Below, one piece after another: positions 43,123-49,757 of a DNA stretch of 50,841 nucleotides (positions are counted from its first letter, which is position 1; every line of letters begins with the position of its first letter). The translations under genes were made by a program, and so were the position numbers. Under the pieces are notes generated by a model. It saw nothing but the letters and a program-made list of their open reading frames with translations, searched no databases and had not been told where the DNA came from. The DNA comes from Planctomycetota bacterium. GTDB lineage: Bacteria; Planctomycetota; Planctomycetia; Gemmatales; Gemmataceae. The stretch spans positions 1 to 50,841 of the forward strand of contig JAKOSN010000264.1 in the NCBI GenBank assembly GCA_029777335.1. Direction: 5' to 3'.

Positions 43123-44322
43123 ATGGTTCGGCATCCCGTCCTGCTCTCCGCCCTCGTCGTTCTCACTCTCCTCCCCGGCGCGGTGCGTGCAGCGGACGAT
43201 GAAGAAGACCGCGTGGTGTTCAACAAAAAAGCGTCGGAGTGGATGCAGATCCTGCGCACCGACAAGGAACCGCGCCGTCGTCGAGTGGCACTTGTGGCGC
43301 TGGACGCGGCCGGTCCGAAGACCCGACGGGTATTTGCCGCCGTGGGGACTGCGTTGCGCGAGGACAGTGACGAAATGATCCGCACCGCCGCGGCCCAGTG
43401 GTTGGGACTGATGGCGGTGCGCGCGCAGATGGAGAAGGATCGCATCCCAATCGATGAAGCGATCGAGAGCCTGATTTTCGCGCTGAAAAACGACAAGGCC
43501 CCTGGCGTGCGCGAAATGGCGGCCGGGGCGCTCTCCCGGATTGGCCTCGAGGCGCGCAGTGCCATTCCCACGCTGGCAGCCGCCCTCAAGGAGTCTCATC
43601 CTGGGCTGCGCGGAGCCGCGGCCGAGTGCATGGGCCGCATGGAATACCTGGCCCGTCTGGAGCGTGAATCGCTGATCAAGGGATTCTTGCCGGAGTTGAT
43701 CAAGGCACTCCGCGAGAGCAAGGGGAAGGAATACGCCCGGGCGCGTGGTTATGTTATCTACGCGATTGGCCGTCTGGGCGGCACCGATGGCAAGCCGGCC
43801 ATCACGACGCTGGTCGAGGTGCTCAACGAGCCGGACCTCTCCGCGGATCTGCGCAAGTCGATCGCCGAGACTCTGGGGCTGTTTGGTCGGGAGTCGGCAG
43901 AGGGCGCGCCAGCGCTGGCGCGATTACTGCAGGATCCGGACATCCAGGTGAAACGAGCCGCCGCGACCGCGCTGGATCAACTCGAAGCCGAGGCGCGCCC
44001 GGTGATTCCGGCCCTGATCAAGGCGATGCAGGACAGGGACAAGTATGTCAAGTGCTCCGCCATCCACGCCCTAGGGCAGATTGGCGGACAACTCGGGCCA
44101 AACACCGCACTGGTGATTCAGGGGATGCGCGCCTGTCTGAAGGATAGTCTTGCCGATGTGCGCATGGCGGCCATTCAGGGCCTGGGCATGCTGGGGCCGG
44201 GGGTGCTGGGCTCCAGTCTGGACGCGGTCAAGGGGGAGTTGAAGGTGGCTCTGCAGGATGGCGATATGAAGGTCCGCGAGACCGCCGAGGCGACACTCAA
44301 GGCCCTGGACAAGAAACCGTGA
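43123..44322 (+). CDS. Secreted HEAT-repeat protein
   Basis: From ATG 43123 (GGAGG six bases upstream) the 399-residue product has a signal peptide (HPVLLSALVVLTLLPGAVRAADD). About nine HEAT repeats follow, for example VREMAAGALSRIGLEARSAIPTLAAALKESHPGLRGAAAECMGRM and VKRAAATALDQLEAEARPVIPALIKAMQD. Unlike the giant HEAT protein it is exported. It ends six bases before the cyclase-family gene, so the two are probably co-transcribed. The interaction partner is unknown. Confidence 0.9.
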   Translation: MVRHPVLLSALVVLTLLPGAVRAADDEEDRVVFNKKASEWMQILRTDKEPRRRRVALVALDAAGPKTRRVFAAVGTALREDSDEMIRTAAAQWLGLMAVRAQMEKDRIPIDEAIESLIFALKNDKAPGVREMAAGALSRIGLEARSAIPTLAAALKESHPGLRGAAAECMGRMEYLARLERESLIKGFLPELIKALRESKGKEYARARGYVIYAIGRLGGTDGKPAITTLVEVLNEPDLSADLRKSIAETLGLFGRESAEGAPALARLLQDPDIQVKRAAATALDQLEAEARPVIPALIKAMQDRDKYVKCSAIHALGQIGGQLGPNTALVIQGMRACLKDSLADVRMAAIQGLGMLGPGVLGSSLDAVKGELKVALQDGDMKVRETAEATLKALDKKP

Positions 44323-44328
44323 TGCGCC

Positions 44329-44976
44329 ATGTCCCGGCTTCATGACATCACTCCTCCGTTGAGTGAAGCGCTGGCGGTCTGGCCCGGGGATTCGCCATTG
44401 CGACGGGAGATTCTGTGCGACCTGCGCCAGGGGGGGAACCTGACGCTGTCGACGCTGCACGCCACCGTGCACCTGGGTGCCCATGCGGATGCGCCGAGCC
44501 ACTATGGTGCCGATGCGCCGACCATGGAGGCGCGATCGCTGGATTATTACCTGGGTCTCTGCCAGGTGATGCGCGTCGCTGTCCCACGCGGGGGGCTGGT
44601 GCAGCGGGAGAGTCTGCCCACCGCGGTGCAGGCGCCGCGGCTGTTGCTGGCGACGGGCACCTTTCCGGATCCGCAACGGTTCAATGAGGACTTCGCCGCT
44701 CTCGCCCCAGAACTGGTGGAGTGGCTCCACGGCGAGGGAGTGCGGTTGATCGGGATCGACACTCCGAGCGTCGATCCGTTTCGATCCAGGGATTTGCCGG
44801 CACATCGAGCGTTTCTCCACTGCGACATGGCGATTCTGGAGGGACTGGTGCTGAGCGCGGTGCCCGAGGGATTGTACGAATTGATCGCCTTGCCCCTGAA
44901 GCTGGTTGGCTTCGACGCCAGCCCCGTGCGAGCCGTGTTGCGAACGCTTCCTTCCCGAGCTGCGCTGCAGGACTGA
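44329..44976 (+). CDS. Cyclase-family hydrolase (kynurenine formamidase-like)
   Basis: The 215-residue protein starts with LHDITPPLSEALAVWPGDSPLRRE and carries the metal-binding HxGxHxDxPxH motif as HLGAHADAPSHYG (around residues 48-60). It also has the later LIGIDTPSVDP and HCDMAILEGLVLSAVPEGLYELIALPLKLVGFDASPVRAVL blocks. These are the hallmarks of the KynB / putative cyclase family, which hydrolyses N-formylkynurenine. The fit to bacterial KynB is good along the whole length. No other tryptophan-degradation genes are visible. It is the last ordinary gene before the cassette array. Confidence 0.88.
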   Translation: MSRLHDITPPLSEALAVWPGDSPLRREILCDLRQGGNLTLSTLHATVHLGAHADAPSHYGADAPTMEARSLDYYLGLCQVMRVAVPRGGLVQRESLPTAVQAPRLLLATGTFPDPQRFNEDFAALAPELVEWLHGEGVRLIGIDTPSVDPFRSRDLPAHRAFLHCDMAILEGLVLSAVPEGLYELIALPLKLVGFDASPVRAVLRTLPSRAALQD

Positions 44977-45014
44977 GCACTCGCGCCTGGCCTGAAAAAC
45001 AGCGCGCTTTTTGG

Positions 45015-45043
45015 TTGACAGCGTGCTGTCGGCAGACTAGCCT
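45015..45043 (+). promoter_or_regulatory. Promoter-like site with dyad upstream of the integrase remnant
   Basis: TTGACA (45015-45020) is a perfect -35 hexamer, and TAGCCT (45038-45043) lies 17 bases on as a weak -10. TGACAG-CGTG-CTGTC (45016-45030) forms a dyad over the -35, the same arms and spacing as at the MarR promoter. It would drive the integrase remnant. Confidence 0.45.
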
Positions 45044-45071
45044 CCATGCTCTCTTGAGGAACGCCCAATGA

Positions 45072-45320
45072 ATACGCCCTCCCATCCTGAAGCCAAACGT
45101 CCCTGCACCCCTAGCACTCGGTTCGCGCACTCGCCTGGACCGGATTTACACTCCCCGTCGCGTGTACGCTTCCCGTCTGCGCAGCAAAGGCTGTCTGGGA
45201 GCGGGGCAGGACATTCAAACGATACAGAAACTCCTGGGACACAGAGGCGAGGAACTGCGAACGATCAACGCTTTCATACGGAGCAAGGGCGGCACTGAGA
45301 TGGTCAGCCGTCGAGGGCTG
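45072..45320 (+). pseudogene. Tyrosine recombinase (integron-integrase-like) C-terminal remnant
   Basis: In the frame running through 45162, the translation includes GQDIQTIQKLLGH, which corresponds to the conserved 'G-DIRTVQ-LLGH' box II segment of IntI/XerCD recombinases. It is followed by RTINAFIRSKGGTEMVS, lining up with the usual 'TTMIYTHVLNRGG-GV-SPLD' ending of integron integrases. The catalytic Tyr block (IYTH) has become INAF. The N-terminal half and the catalytic R and HxxR segments are missing, so this is a non-functional relic. It lies directly upstream of an attI-like crossover and a run of cassette-like genes, which supports integron ancestry over a generic phage integrase. Confidence 0.65.
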
Positions 45321-45409
45321 AGAGTGGGAGCGGCGCAAGGACCCGTTCTCGTGTTCGATTGCGCCAGGAACGGCGTAGCATTGGACGGAAGTTTATGACT
45401 GACAGTAGG

Positions 45410-45482
45410 TTACCCGGGACGTTCTTGGGTGAGGGTTCCCGGATTAGATTACGTCTCCGCGCAAACTAATCAGAAGTTCGGC
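45410..45482 (+). other. attI-like recombination site
   Basis: The segment ends CAAACTAATCAGAAGTTCGGC, with the core GTTCGGC at 45476-45482, identical to the right-hand core of three downstream attC-like sites. The A-rich run just before GTT resembles the AAAACAAAG before GTT in class 1 attI. It lies between the recombinase remnant and the first cassette gene, where attI belongs. The left boundary is approximate. Confidence 0.5.
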
Positions 45483-45528
45483 AGCGCCCTCCGCCGCCGG
45501 GCGTAGGGTTTTTAACACGAGGTGTGTC

Positions 45529-45969
45529 ATGGGTCGGAAGGTTTGCTTCGCGGCTTCGGCGTGCGCGATCGTCGTCGCGGCCTGTGTGTTCCTGAACCTG
45601 GCGGGGCGGTCAGCCCAGGCCGATGAATCGAAGGGTGATAAGGCCGCTCCGAAGGTCTTCGAGATCCTCATCGCCAACGACACCGGCGAGGAAATCTTCT
45701 TCTTTGTGAACGGCAAGCACGGCAGTACCCCAATGATCCGTCTCAAGAAGTCGGGAATCGCGTCGATCACCTTTTATGACGATGGGAACGAGCGCTCTCT
45801 CGCGGCGTTCGACAAAGCCGGGAAAAAGGTTCTGAGCCGTTTCACGTTCACGCCGGGCAATTTCTGTCTCTTGATCGAGAAGAACCAAAAGGATGCGAAA
45901 ACGGAGGCGGCAGGCTCGAGGAAGCCCACCTACCAGTACAGCGGTGGTGAAGGCCCAAAACCAATATAG
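45529..45969 (+). CDS. Cassette 1: secreted protein of unknown function
   Basis: The 146-residue protein has a signal peptide (VCFAASACAIVVAACVFLNLAGRSAQA). The mature domain is EILIANDTGEEIFFFVNGKHGSTPMIRLKKSGIASITFYDDGNERSLAAFDKAGKKVLSRFTFTPGNFCLLIEKN, a beta-rich sequence I cannot assign. The tail is polar. GAGG lies upstream of ATG 45529, which is about 50 bases after the attI-like crossover, as for a first integron cassette. A perfect palindrome follows 16 bases after the stop. Confidence 0.75.
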   Translation: MGRKVCFAASACAIVVAACVFLNLAGRSAQADESKGDKAAPKVFEILIANDTGEEIFFFVNGKHGSTPMIRLKKSGIASITFYDDGNERSLAAFDKAGKKVLSRFTFTPGNFCLLIEKNQKDAKTEAAGSRKPTYQYSGGEGPKPI

Positions 45970-45985
45970 ATTAATACTGAGCGTG

Positions 45986-46027
45986 GTTCATTCCGCCGCA
46001 ACGCTCGAGCGTTGCGGCGGAATGAAC
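45986..46027. repeat. Perfect 42-bp palindrome
   Basis: Positions 45986-46027 are identical to their own reverse complement, centred on CTCGAG between 46006 and 46007, with outer arms GTTCATTCCGCCGC and GCGGCGGAATGAAC. There is no loop other than what the centre itself provides. It lies just past the cassette 1 stop and could act as a terminator on either strand, although no T-run follows. Confidence 0.85.
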
Positions 46028-46101
46028 GTGAGTGCCGTTCTTTGGGAGCCGAGTGTGGCAACACCTGCGGCAATTCAGTGTTGGTCATATAAGCGTTAAG
46101 C

Positions 46102-46192
46102 GCCGAACCAGGCGCTGCACCTGACCCGTCGGGCATGTAGGCTTTCTGGGGATCGCGACTCCCCGCACCCGCCGGGCCGGTGAGTTTGGTCG
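46102..46192 (+). repeat. attC-like site 1 (right core lost)
   Basis: It begins GCCGAACCAGGCGCTGCACC (from 46102) and ends CCGGTGAGTTTGGTCG, closely matching the site at 48972-49067. Where the partner sites continue with TTCGGC, this one switches to ACTATG at 46193. The change falls exactly at the G|TT point where integron integrases cut. A GTTAAGC (46095-46101), a true GTTRRRY match, abuts its left end. Confidence 0.6.
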
Positions 46193-46345
46193 ACTATGAA
46201 GCCGTGGGGGAGTCAAGTCAGTTTCTACATTTTTTCTCTCCGAATCTCCCTGCGGAACAGAGAAGATGGCTAGCCGGGGGTCCAGGGGGCGGCAATGAGC
46301 GCCCCTGGTCGCCACACGGATGTGGCGAAATCCTCGGCACGGACG
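46191..46345 (+). repeat. Leader repeat B, copy 1
   Basis: This block of about 150 bases is closely similar to 49583-49731: shared segments include CGACTATG-AGCCGTGGGG, CGAATCTCCCTGCGGAACAG and ACGGATGT. Copy 2 lies directly ahead of the LRR cassette gene; copy 1 has no intact gene behind it. It may be the leader of a cassette whose gene was lost before or when the IS element arrived. Confidence 0.75.
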
Positions 46346-46626
46346 CCTGACAGTCCGTCACCGTCGTGTCGCCTTGGGGTGCATTCGACTATGCGAGCTG
46401 CGGCGTTGCTGCCGGGCGCCCGCCTTCGCCCGAAGACAGGCAACCAGGGTCCGAGGACGCCGGCCCAGATATCTCAATACGCCGCGTCGCCCATTCGTTA
46501 CGGACAGCCTCCCGGGGCAGTCGCCTGTCTCCTGGGATAGCCCAAACTGCGAGCTGACGCGTCGGTTCCCAAAACGTACGACCTCGGCGGACAAGTCAGG
46601 AGTCAGGGGCCAGTGACACCGCTACG
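46346..46626. other. Unassigned stretch, possible structured RNA or IS end
   Basis: No gene is recognisable. AGACAGGC (near 46436) can pair with GCCTGTCT (near 46523), and inside it GTCCG can pair with CGGAC, giving a possible folded RNA of about 95 bases. IS110/IS1111 elements encode guide (bridge/seek) RNAs in a non-coding end, so part of this could belong to the adjacent IS. The left end of the IS is not resolved. Confidence 0.3.
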
Positions 46627-47790
46627 TCACTGCGTGACCGTTAGCACCGCTGGCTGCTTCGCTTGGCGGCGCTGTTGTGCCTCGGCCTGGCGGCGCTGCT
46701 TCGACGGTGACAAGGTCGCTTTCGGGCCGGTCAGCGGGTCGTGCCAGGGTTTGCGGTCACGCAGCATCGCCCAGCAACGCACCAGGATCTTGCGGGCCAA
46801 GGCCACGATCGCCTGCTTCTTGCGGCGCTGGCCGCCGCCGGTCAGTCGCTGATAAATGCCGCGCGCCCAAGCGTTGTAGCGGATCATGCACCAGGCGCAT
46901 TCGACCAGCATCTTCCGCAGGAGTGCCGGGCCACGCTTGCTGATGCGACCGCGGCGGTCCCTCGCGCCCGACTGATGCTGCCGGGGCACCAGGCCACTGT
47001 AGGCCGACACCTGCTTGCCGGTCTGGAAGCGTGGCGCATCGTGCAGGTAGGCGGCCACGGTCTCGGCGGTGCGTGGTCCCAGGCCAGGCACCGTCTGCAG
47101 CAAGACGACATCGGCGTTTTGCTGGCCCAGCGCGTCGAGCTGAGTCTGGGTCTGGTCGATCAGGTCGCCCAGTTGGCGGTATTCGGTCAGGGACAATGCG
47201 AGCAGACCGCGCCACAACTCGTCGGCAGCGCAGTCGGTCAGCGGCTTGGCCCAGCTCGCCAGGCCCGCCAGGCCGGTGGCGGCCCAGGCCTTGGCCCCAC
47301 GCGGCGCCGGCAAGCCCTGGGCCACGAACAGGGCGCGGATGCGATTCTGCACGGCGACGCGTCGGCCCACAAGCGTCTGCCGGCAGGCGATCAGCGACCG
47401 CCACTGCCGCACCGTGGTCGGCGGCAAGGTGACGGTCGGCAGTTGGTCGAGCAGGTACAGTTGCGCCAGGCGCTGGGCGTCGTCCCGATCCGTCTTGCGT
47501 TGGAGGTGCTTGAACTTTCAGGCCGCGCTGGCGGTGTTGGCGACCAGGCAACGGACGCCGAGTTCGGTACAGAGGTCCTGGACCCAGCCGGCCAACAGGC
47601 AGGCCTCGAGGATGACGACAGCCGGCTGCTCTTTGCCGATGAGCCGTTGCAGTTCGGCCCGGGTGGTCTCGAAGGTCGTGAAGCGAACCTCGCCGCTGGC
47701 TTGGTCGCAGACACAGGCGACGCTCTTGTACTTACCGAGGTCGATGGCGAGAATGGTGGCGGTGGCGGTGGTCTTGGCGATCGTCGTCAT
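46627..47790 (-). pseudogene. IS110-family transposase with in-frame stop
   Basis: The reading frame spans 387 codons plus stop. The N-terminal RuvC-like DEDD domain shows ILAIDLGKYKSVACV (Asp17), VVILEACLLAGWV (Glu62) and KTDRDDAQRLAQL (Asp101, 103, 104). The C-terminal Tnp part has LQTVPGLGPRTAETVAAYL and VSAYSGLVPRQHQSGARDRRGRISKRGPALLRKMLVECAW, with the conserved Ser. Codon 91 (47518-47520) is TGA in the context ASAA-stop-KFKHLQRKTDRDDA, where relatives have Trp (AWKW...KRKTDRDDA). A single TGG-to-TGA change therefore inactivates it unless read through. Otherwise the frame is intact, so inactivation is recent. Confidence 0.85.
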
Positions 47791-47870
47791 CGTGCAAGCT
47801 CCGTGGGGCGATGGTGCTGGCTAGTGTGGTAACTCTCAGGCTACCACACCCCTCGGCTTGCATGGATTCT
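47791..47870 (-). ncRNA. Possible IS110 non-coding end / guide-RNA region
   Basis: Upstream of the transposase start, GTGTGGTA (47824-47831) pairs with TACCACAC (47842-47849). The outer TGCAAGC...GGGG and CCCC...GCTTGCA segments can extend the pairing. IS110-group elements carry their bridge RNA in this position. This is position and foldability only; no family match was made. Confidence 0.3.
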
Positions 47871-47898
47871 TTCGGCGGCGGACGCGGAGGTACATGGT

Positions 47899-48375
47899 AT
47901 GTTTCGCTGCTTTCACGCAACCGTTCTGCTCACGGCGCTGGTCGCTGCGGGCGCCGCGACCGGCTCGAAGGCCGCTCCCGCGCCGGAACTAACGATCCTG
48001 GACACGTTCCAGTACACTTACATGTCGAGCCCTCTTGAGGATAGGGCTCTGCTGTCGGTCACGAGAGACGGAAAGGTCACCTACTTCTACCAATCTGCCC
48101 CGGGCACCGATAGCGGAGGGATTACCGTCGCGAAAAAATGGGAGATCACCAAGTCGGACGCAGTCGCCCTCCTCGACGGCCTGGTCAAGGACGGCCTGCT
48201 GAAGATGAAGGACGCCGATAGGAAGAACAACTGGAAACACCGCGTGGCCGTGCGCTCTGGGAGCCGGGAGTTGGTGATCACCCCGAAGGAGTTGCCCGAC
48301 AAAGTGTTCGCGCGCTTGCTGCCGCTGCTCCAAAAGGCGCATCCCGAGGCATGGAAGGCAAAACTCCCCAAGTAG
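47899..48375 (+). CDS. Cassette: secreted protein of unknown function
   Basis: The 158-residue protein has a signal peptide (FRCFHATVLLTALVAAGAATGSKAAPA). The mature part is VTRDGKVTYFYQSAPGTDSGGITVAKKWEITKSDAVALLDGLVKDGLLKMKD...HRVAVRSGSRELVITPKELPDKVFARLLPLLQKAHPEAW. It looks like a compact alpha/beta domain, with no family I can name. ATG 47899 follows GGAGG by eight bases and lies 28 bases after the cassette start at 47871. An attC-like site begins 13 bases after the stop. The layout is that of a gene cassette. Confidence 0.75.
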   Translation: MFRCFHATVLLTALVAAGAATGSKAAPAPELTILDTFQYTYMSSPLEDRALLSVTRDGKVTYFYQSAPGTDSGGITVAKKWEITKSDAVALLDGLVKDGLLKMKDADRKNNWKHRVAVRSGSRELVITPKELPDKVFARLLPLLQKAHPEAWKAKLPK

Positions 48376-48387
48376 CGAATGTTTAGC

Positions 48388-48488
48388 GCCGAACAATCTG
48401 CTGCCGCAGACAGCCCACGCGACTGATGGTTCACCGAGCTTCAACGGCTTGTTCCGCTTGAGGCTGCTGCTGAGCGGGGTTGTTCGGC
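48388..48488 (+). repeat. attC-like site 2
   Basis: It is bounded by GCCGAACAA (48388-48396) and TTGTTCGGC (48480-48488), a perfect 9-bp inverted repeat. The interior has CTGCTGCCGCAGACAGCC on the left and GAGGCTGCTGCTGAGCGG on the right, giving imperfect, asymmetric pairing as in attC sites. Length 101 bp. The next cassette starts at TTCGGC (48483). Confidence 0.65.
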
Positions 48489-48503
48489 CTGCGGAGATTG
48501 CAG

Positions 48504-48905
48504 ATGGGACCTGATGAACGAGCAATCCGCGAGATGCACTCGGCCTGGATCGGTGCCGTCAACGCAGGCGATCTTGTCTGCTTGCTCCGCTTGATGGCGG
48601 ACGATGTCGTGTTTCTCAATCCGGGCCAAGCACCGGTCGGCCGGGATGGGTTTTCCCCCGGCTTCTCGGCCGCCCACCGACAGGCTCGAATCAACTGCAT
48701 CAGCGAGTTGGAAGACGTCGTGATCGTCGGCGAAGTCGCTTACACGCTGAGCCGGGACTCGCTATCGGTGACCCCGCGCGCCGGCGGAGAAGTGGTGCAG
48801 CTCGCCGGTTATCGGATTACGGTATACCGCAAACAACCCGACGGCCGCTGGCTCCTGGCCCGCGATGCCCACACGTTGTCCCCGGTGGAGAGGCTGGGGT
48901 CGTGA
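48504..48905 (+). CDS. Cassette: SnoaL-like / DUF4440 protein
   Basis: The 133-residue protein is GPDERAIREMHSAWIGAVNAGDLVCLLRLMADDVVFLNPGQAPVGRDGF...INCISELEDVVIVGEVAYTLSRDSLSVTP...VQLAGYRITVYRKQPDGRWLLARDAHTL. It follows the NTF2-like fold pattern 'I------W--A---gD---L--L--ddv-f--p' and ends with the 'G-------y-----r--dG-Wl-ardah' strand pair of DUF4440/SgcJ-type proteins. Such proteins bind or turn over small molecules; the exact activity is not predictable. ATG 48504 has GGAG eight bases upstream and lies 21 bases after the cassette start. An attC-like site follows after the stop. Confidence 0.82.
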   Translation: MGPDERAIREMHSAWIGAVNAGDLVCLLRLMADDVVFLNPGQAPVGRDGFSPGFSAAHRQARINCISELEDVVIVGEVAYTLSRDSLSVTPRAGGEVVQLAGYRITVYRKQPDGRWLLARDAHTLSPVERLGS

Positions 48906-48971
48906 GATGCGAGACGCGCCGAACCCGGTAGCGTGTCGTCCGGATAGGATGACTGGCATGTTAGGGGCGTG

Positions 48972-49067
48972 GCCGAACCGGGCGCTGCACCGGACCGATG
49001 GGGCAGGTAGGCTTTTTAGACGTGTAGCTCACCGAGCGGCCCCGGCGGGGGAGTTTGTGCGTTCGGC
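48972..49067 (+). repeat. attC-like site 3
   Basis: It runs from GCCGAAC (48972-48978) to GTTCGGC (49061-49067), 96 bp. The left inner part CGCTGCACCGGACC and the right inner part GGCGGGGGAGTTTGTGC occupy the places of the L'' and L' boxes of integron attC sites. It closely resembles site 1 and site 4. A second GCCGAAC lies at 48918-48924, a possible fragment of another copy. Confidence 0.7.
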
Positions 49068-49462
49068 GGCGAGAGGGCTCAGCGATGATCTGCCGTGCCC
49101 GCACAAGGAGGCCACTGGGCAATGCAAGAAATGTTGCAAGTTCTTCTGTCCAGAGCATGGCGACCTGTATTGCACCGCTTGCCGACAGGCCGCTGCCTTC
49201 ATTGGCACAGTTGGGAAGGAATTCGGCGAGCGTTGCTACGAGTGCAACGAACCGGCTGGAGCGGAATGTGACAAATGTAGAAAGGCATTCTATTCCCGTC
49301 ATGGAGCAGCCCTACCAATTGGGTGGGGTGACGCGAGAGTTAGTATGCTCGGCCTGCATGGCTGATCGGCAGGCCATAGGTTGCTTTGTAGGTCTTATCG
49401 GAGCTATCTTGATTTCGCTCTTGATAATCATCTGCGGCCCTGGTTTCCTCGGGCACAGATAG
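49057..49462 (+). pseudogene. Cassette: frameshifted Cys-rich zinc-finger membrane protein
   Basis: One frame encodes DLPCPHKEATGQCKKCCKFFCPEHGDLYCTACRQ and then CYECNEPAGAECDKCRKAFYSRHG, two B-box-like or double zinc-knuckle units. Near 49305-49312 the coherent sequence moves by one base to the frame encoding QPYQLGGVTRELVCSACMADRQAIGCFVGLIGAILISLLIIICGPGFLGHR. That part completes the second finger and adds a C-terminal membrane helix. Removing one base restores a single protein of about 130 residues. The start is also unclear: GTG 49057 is in frame but lies within the attC-like site, and ATG 49085 is out of frame. Probably a decayed cassette gene. Confidence 0.65.
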
Positions 49463-49494
49463 GAGACCAAAAAAGGACATCCAAGAGAATTAAT

Positions 49495-49582
49495 TCCGAA
49501 GGATTCGCTGCAGCAGACCGGCGGCCCCACAGGTCGCTTCTCGGAATAACACTCCGCAGGGTCGCTGTCTGCTGAACGGGGG
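49495..49582 (+). repeat. Degenerate attC-like site
   Basis: CCGAAGGATTCGCTGCAGCAG (from about 49497) has the layout of an attC left end, with CCGAAG in place of CCGAAC. The right half (GTCGCTGTCTGCTGAACGGGGGCG) has lost the GTTCGGC core. It separates the broken zinc-finger gene from the LRR cassette and abuts leader repeat B at 49583. Confidence 0.4.
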
Positions 49583-49731
49583 CGACTATGGAGCCGTGGG
49601 GAAGTCAAATCGGTTTCTCCATTTTCTCCTCCGAATCTCCCTGCGGAACAGAGAGAGGCTAGTCGGGGTCCAGGAGTGGCAAGGAGCATCCTGCTCGCCG
49701 CAGGGAGGTGACAAATCCGCGGACACGGATG
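49583..49731 (+). repeat. Leader repeat B, copy 2
   Basis: Second copy of the block at 46191-46345. It forms most of the 170-base leader of the LRR cassette gene and, like copy 1, starts immediately after an attC-like site, at a CG|ACTATG junction. Confidence 0.75.
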
Positions 49732-49757
49732 TCGGACTGACCAAGGAGAATTTCACC

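Larger units (their letters stand above)
46540..47870 (-). mobile_element. IS110-family insertion sequence
   Basis: The element holds a full-length but nonsense-mutated IS110-type transposase on the minus strand. Its right boundary is set at 47870 because the cassette-start sequence TTCGGCGGCG begins at 47871, as it does after the other cores. The region upstream of the transposase (47791-47870) contains an 8-bp hairpin and a pseudo-palindrome. No terminal inverted repeats are evident, as expected for this family. The left boundary is a guess within 46346-46626. Confidence 0.7.

Noticed and set aside
45162..45398. The recombinase-like frame as an intact small gene
   Set aside because: It lacks the catalytic Arg, HxxR and Tyr residues and ends in unrelated sequence, so it was treated as a remnant.
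45986..46200. CRISPR-like or REP array
   Set aside because: The palindrome occurs once in the window and the neighbouring repeats are not regularly spaced short repeats with spacers.
49300..49320. Programmed frameshift in the zinc-finger cassette gene
   Set aside because: No slippery heptamer or downstream pseudoknot is visible at the frame change; decay or sequencing error is simpler.
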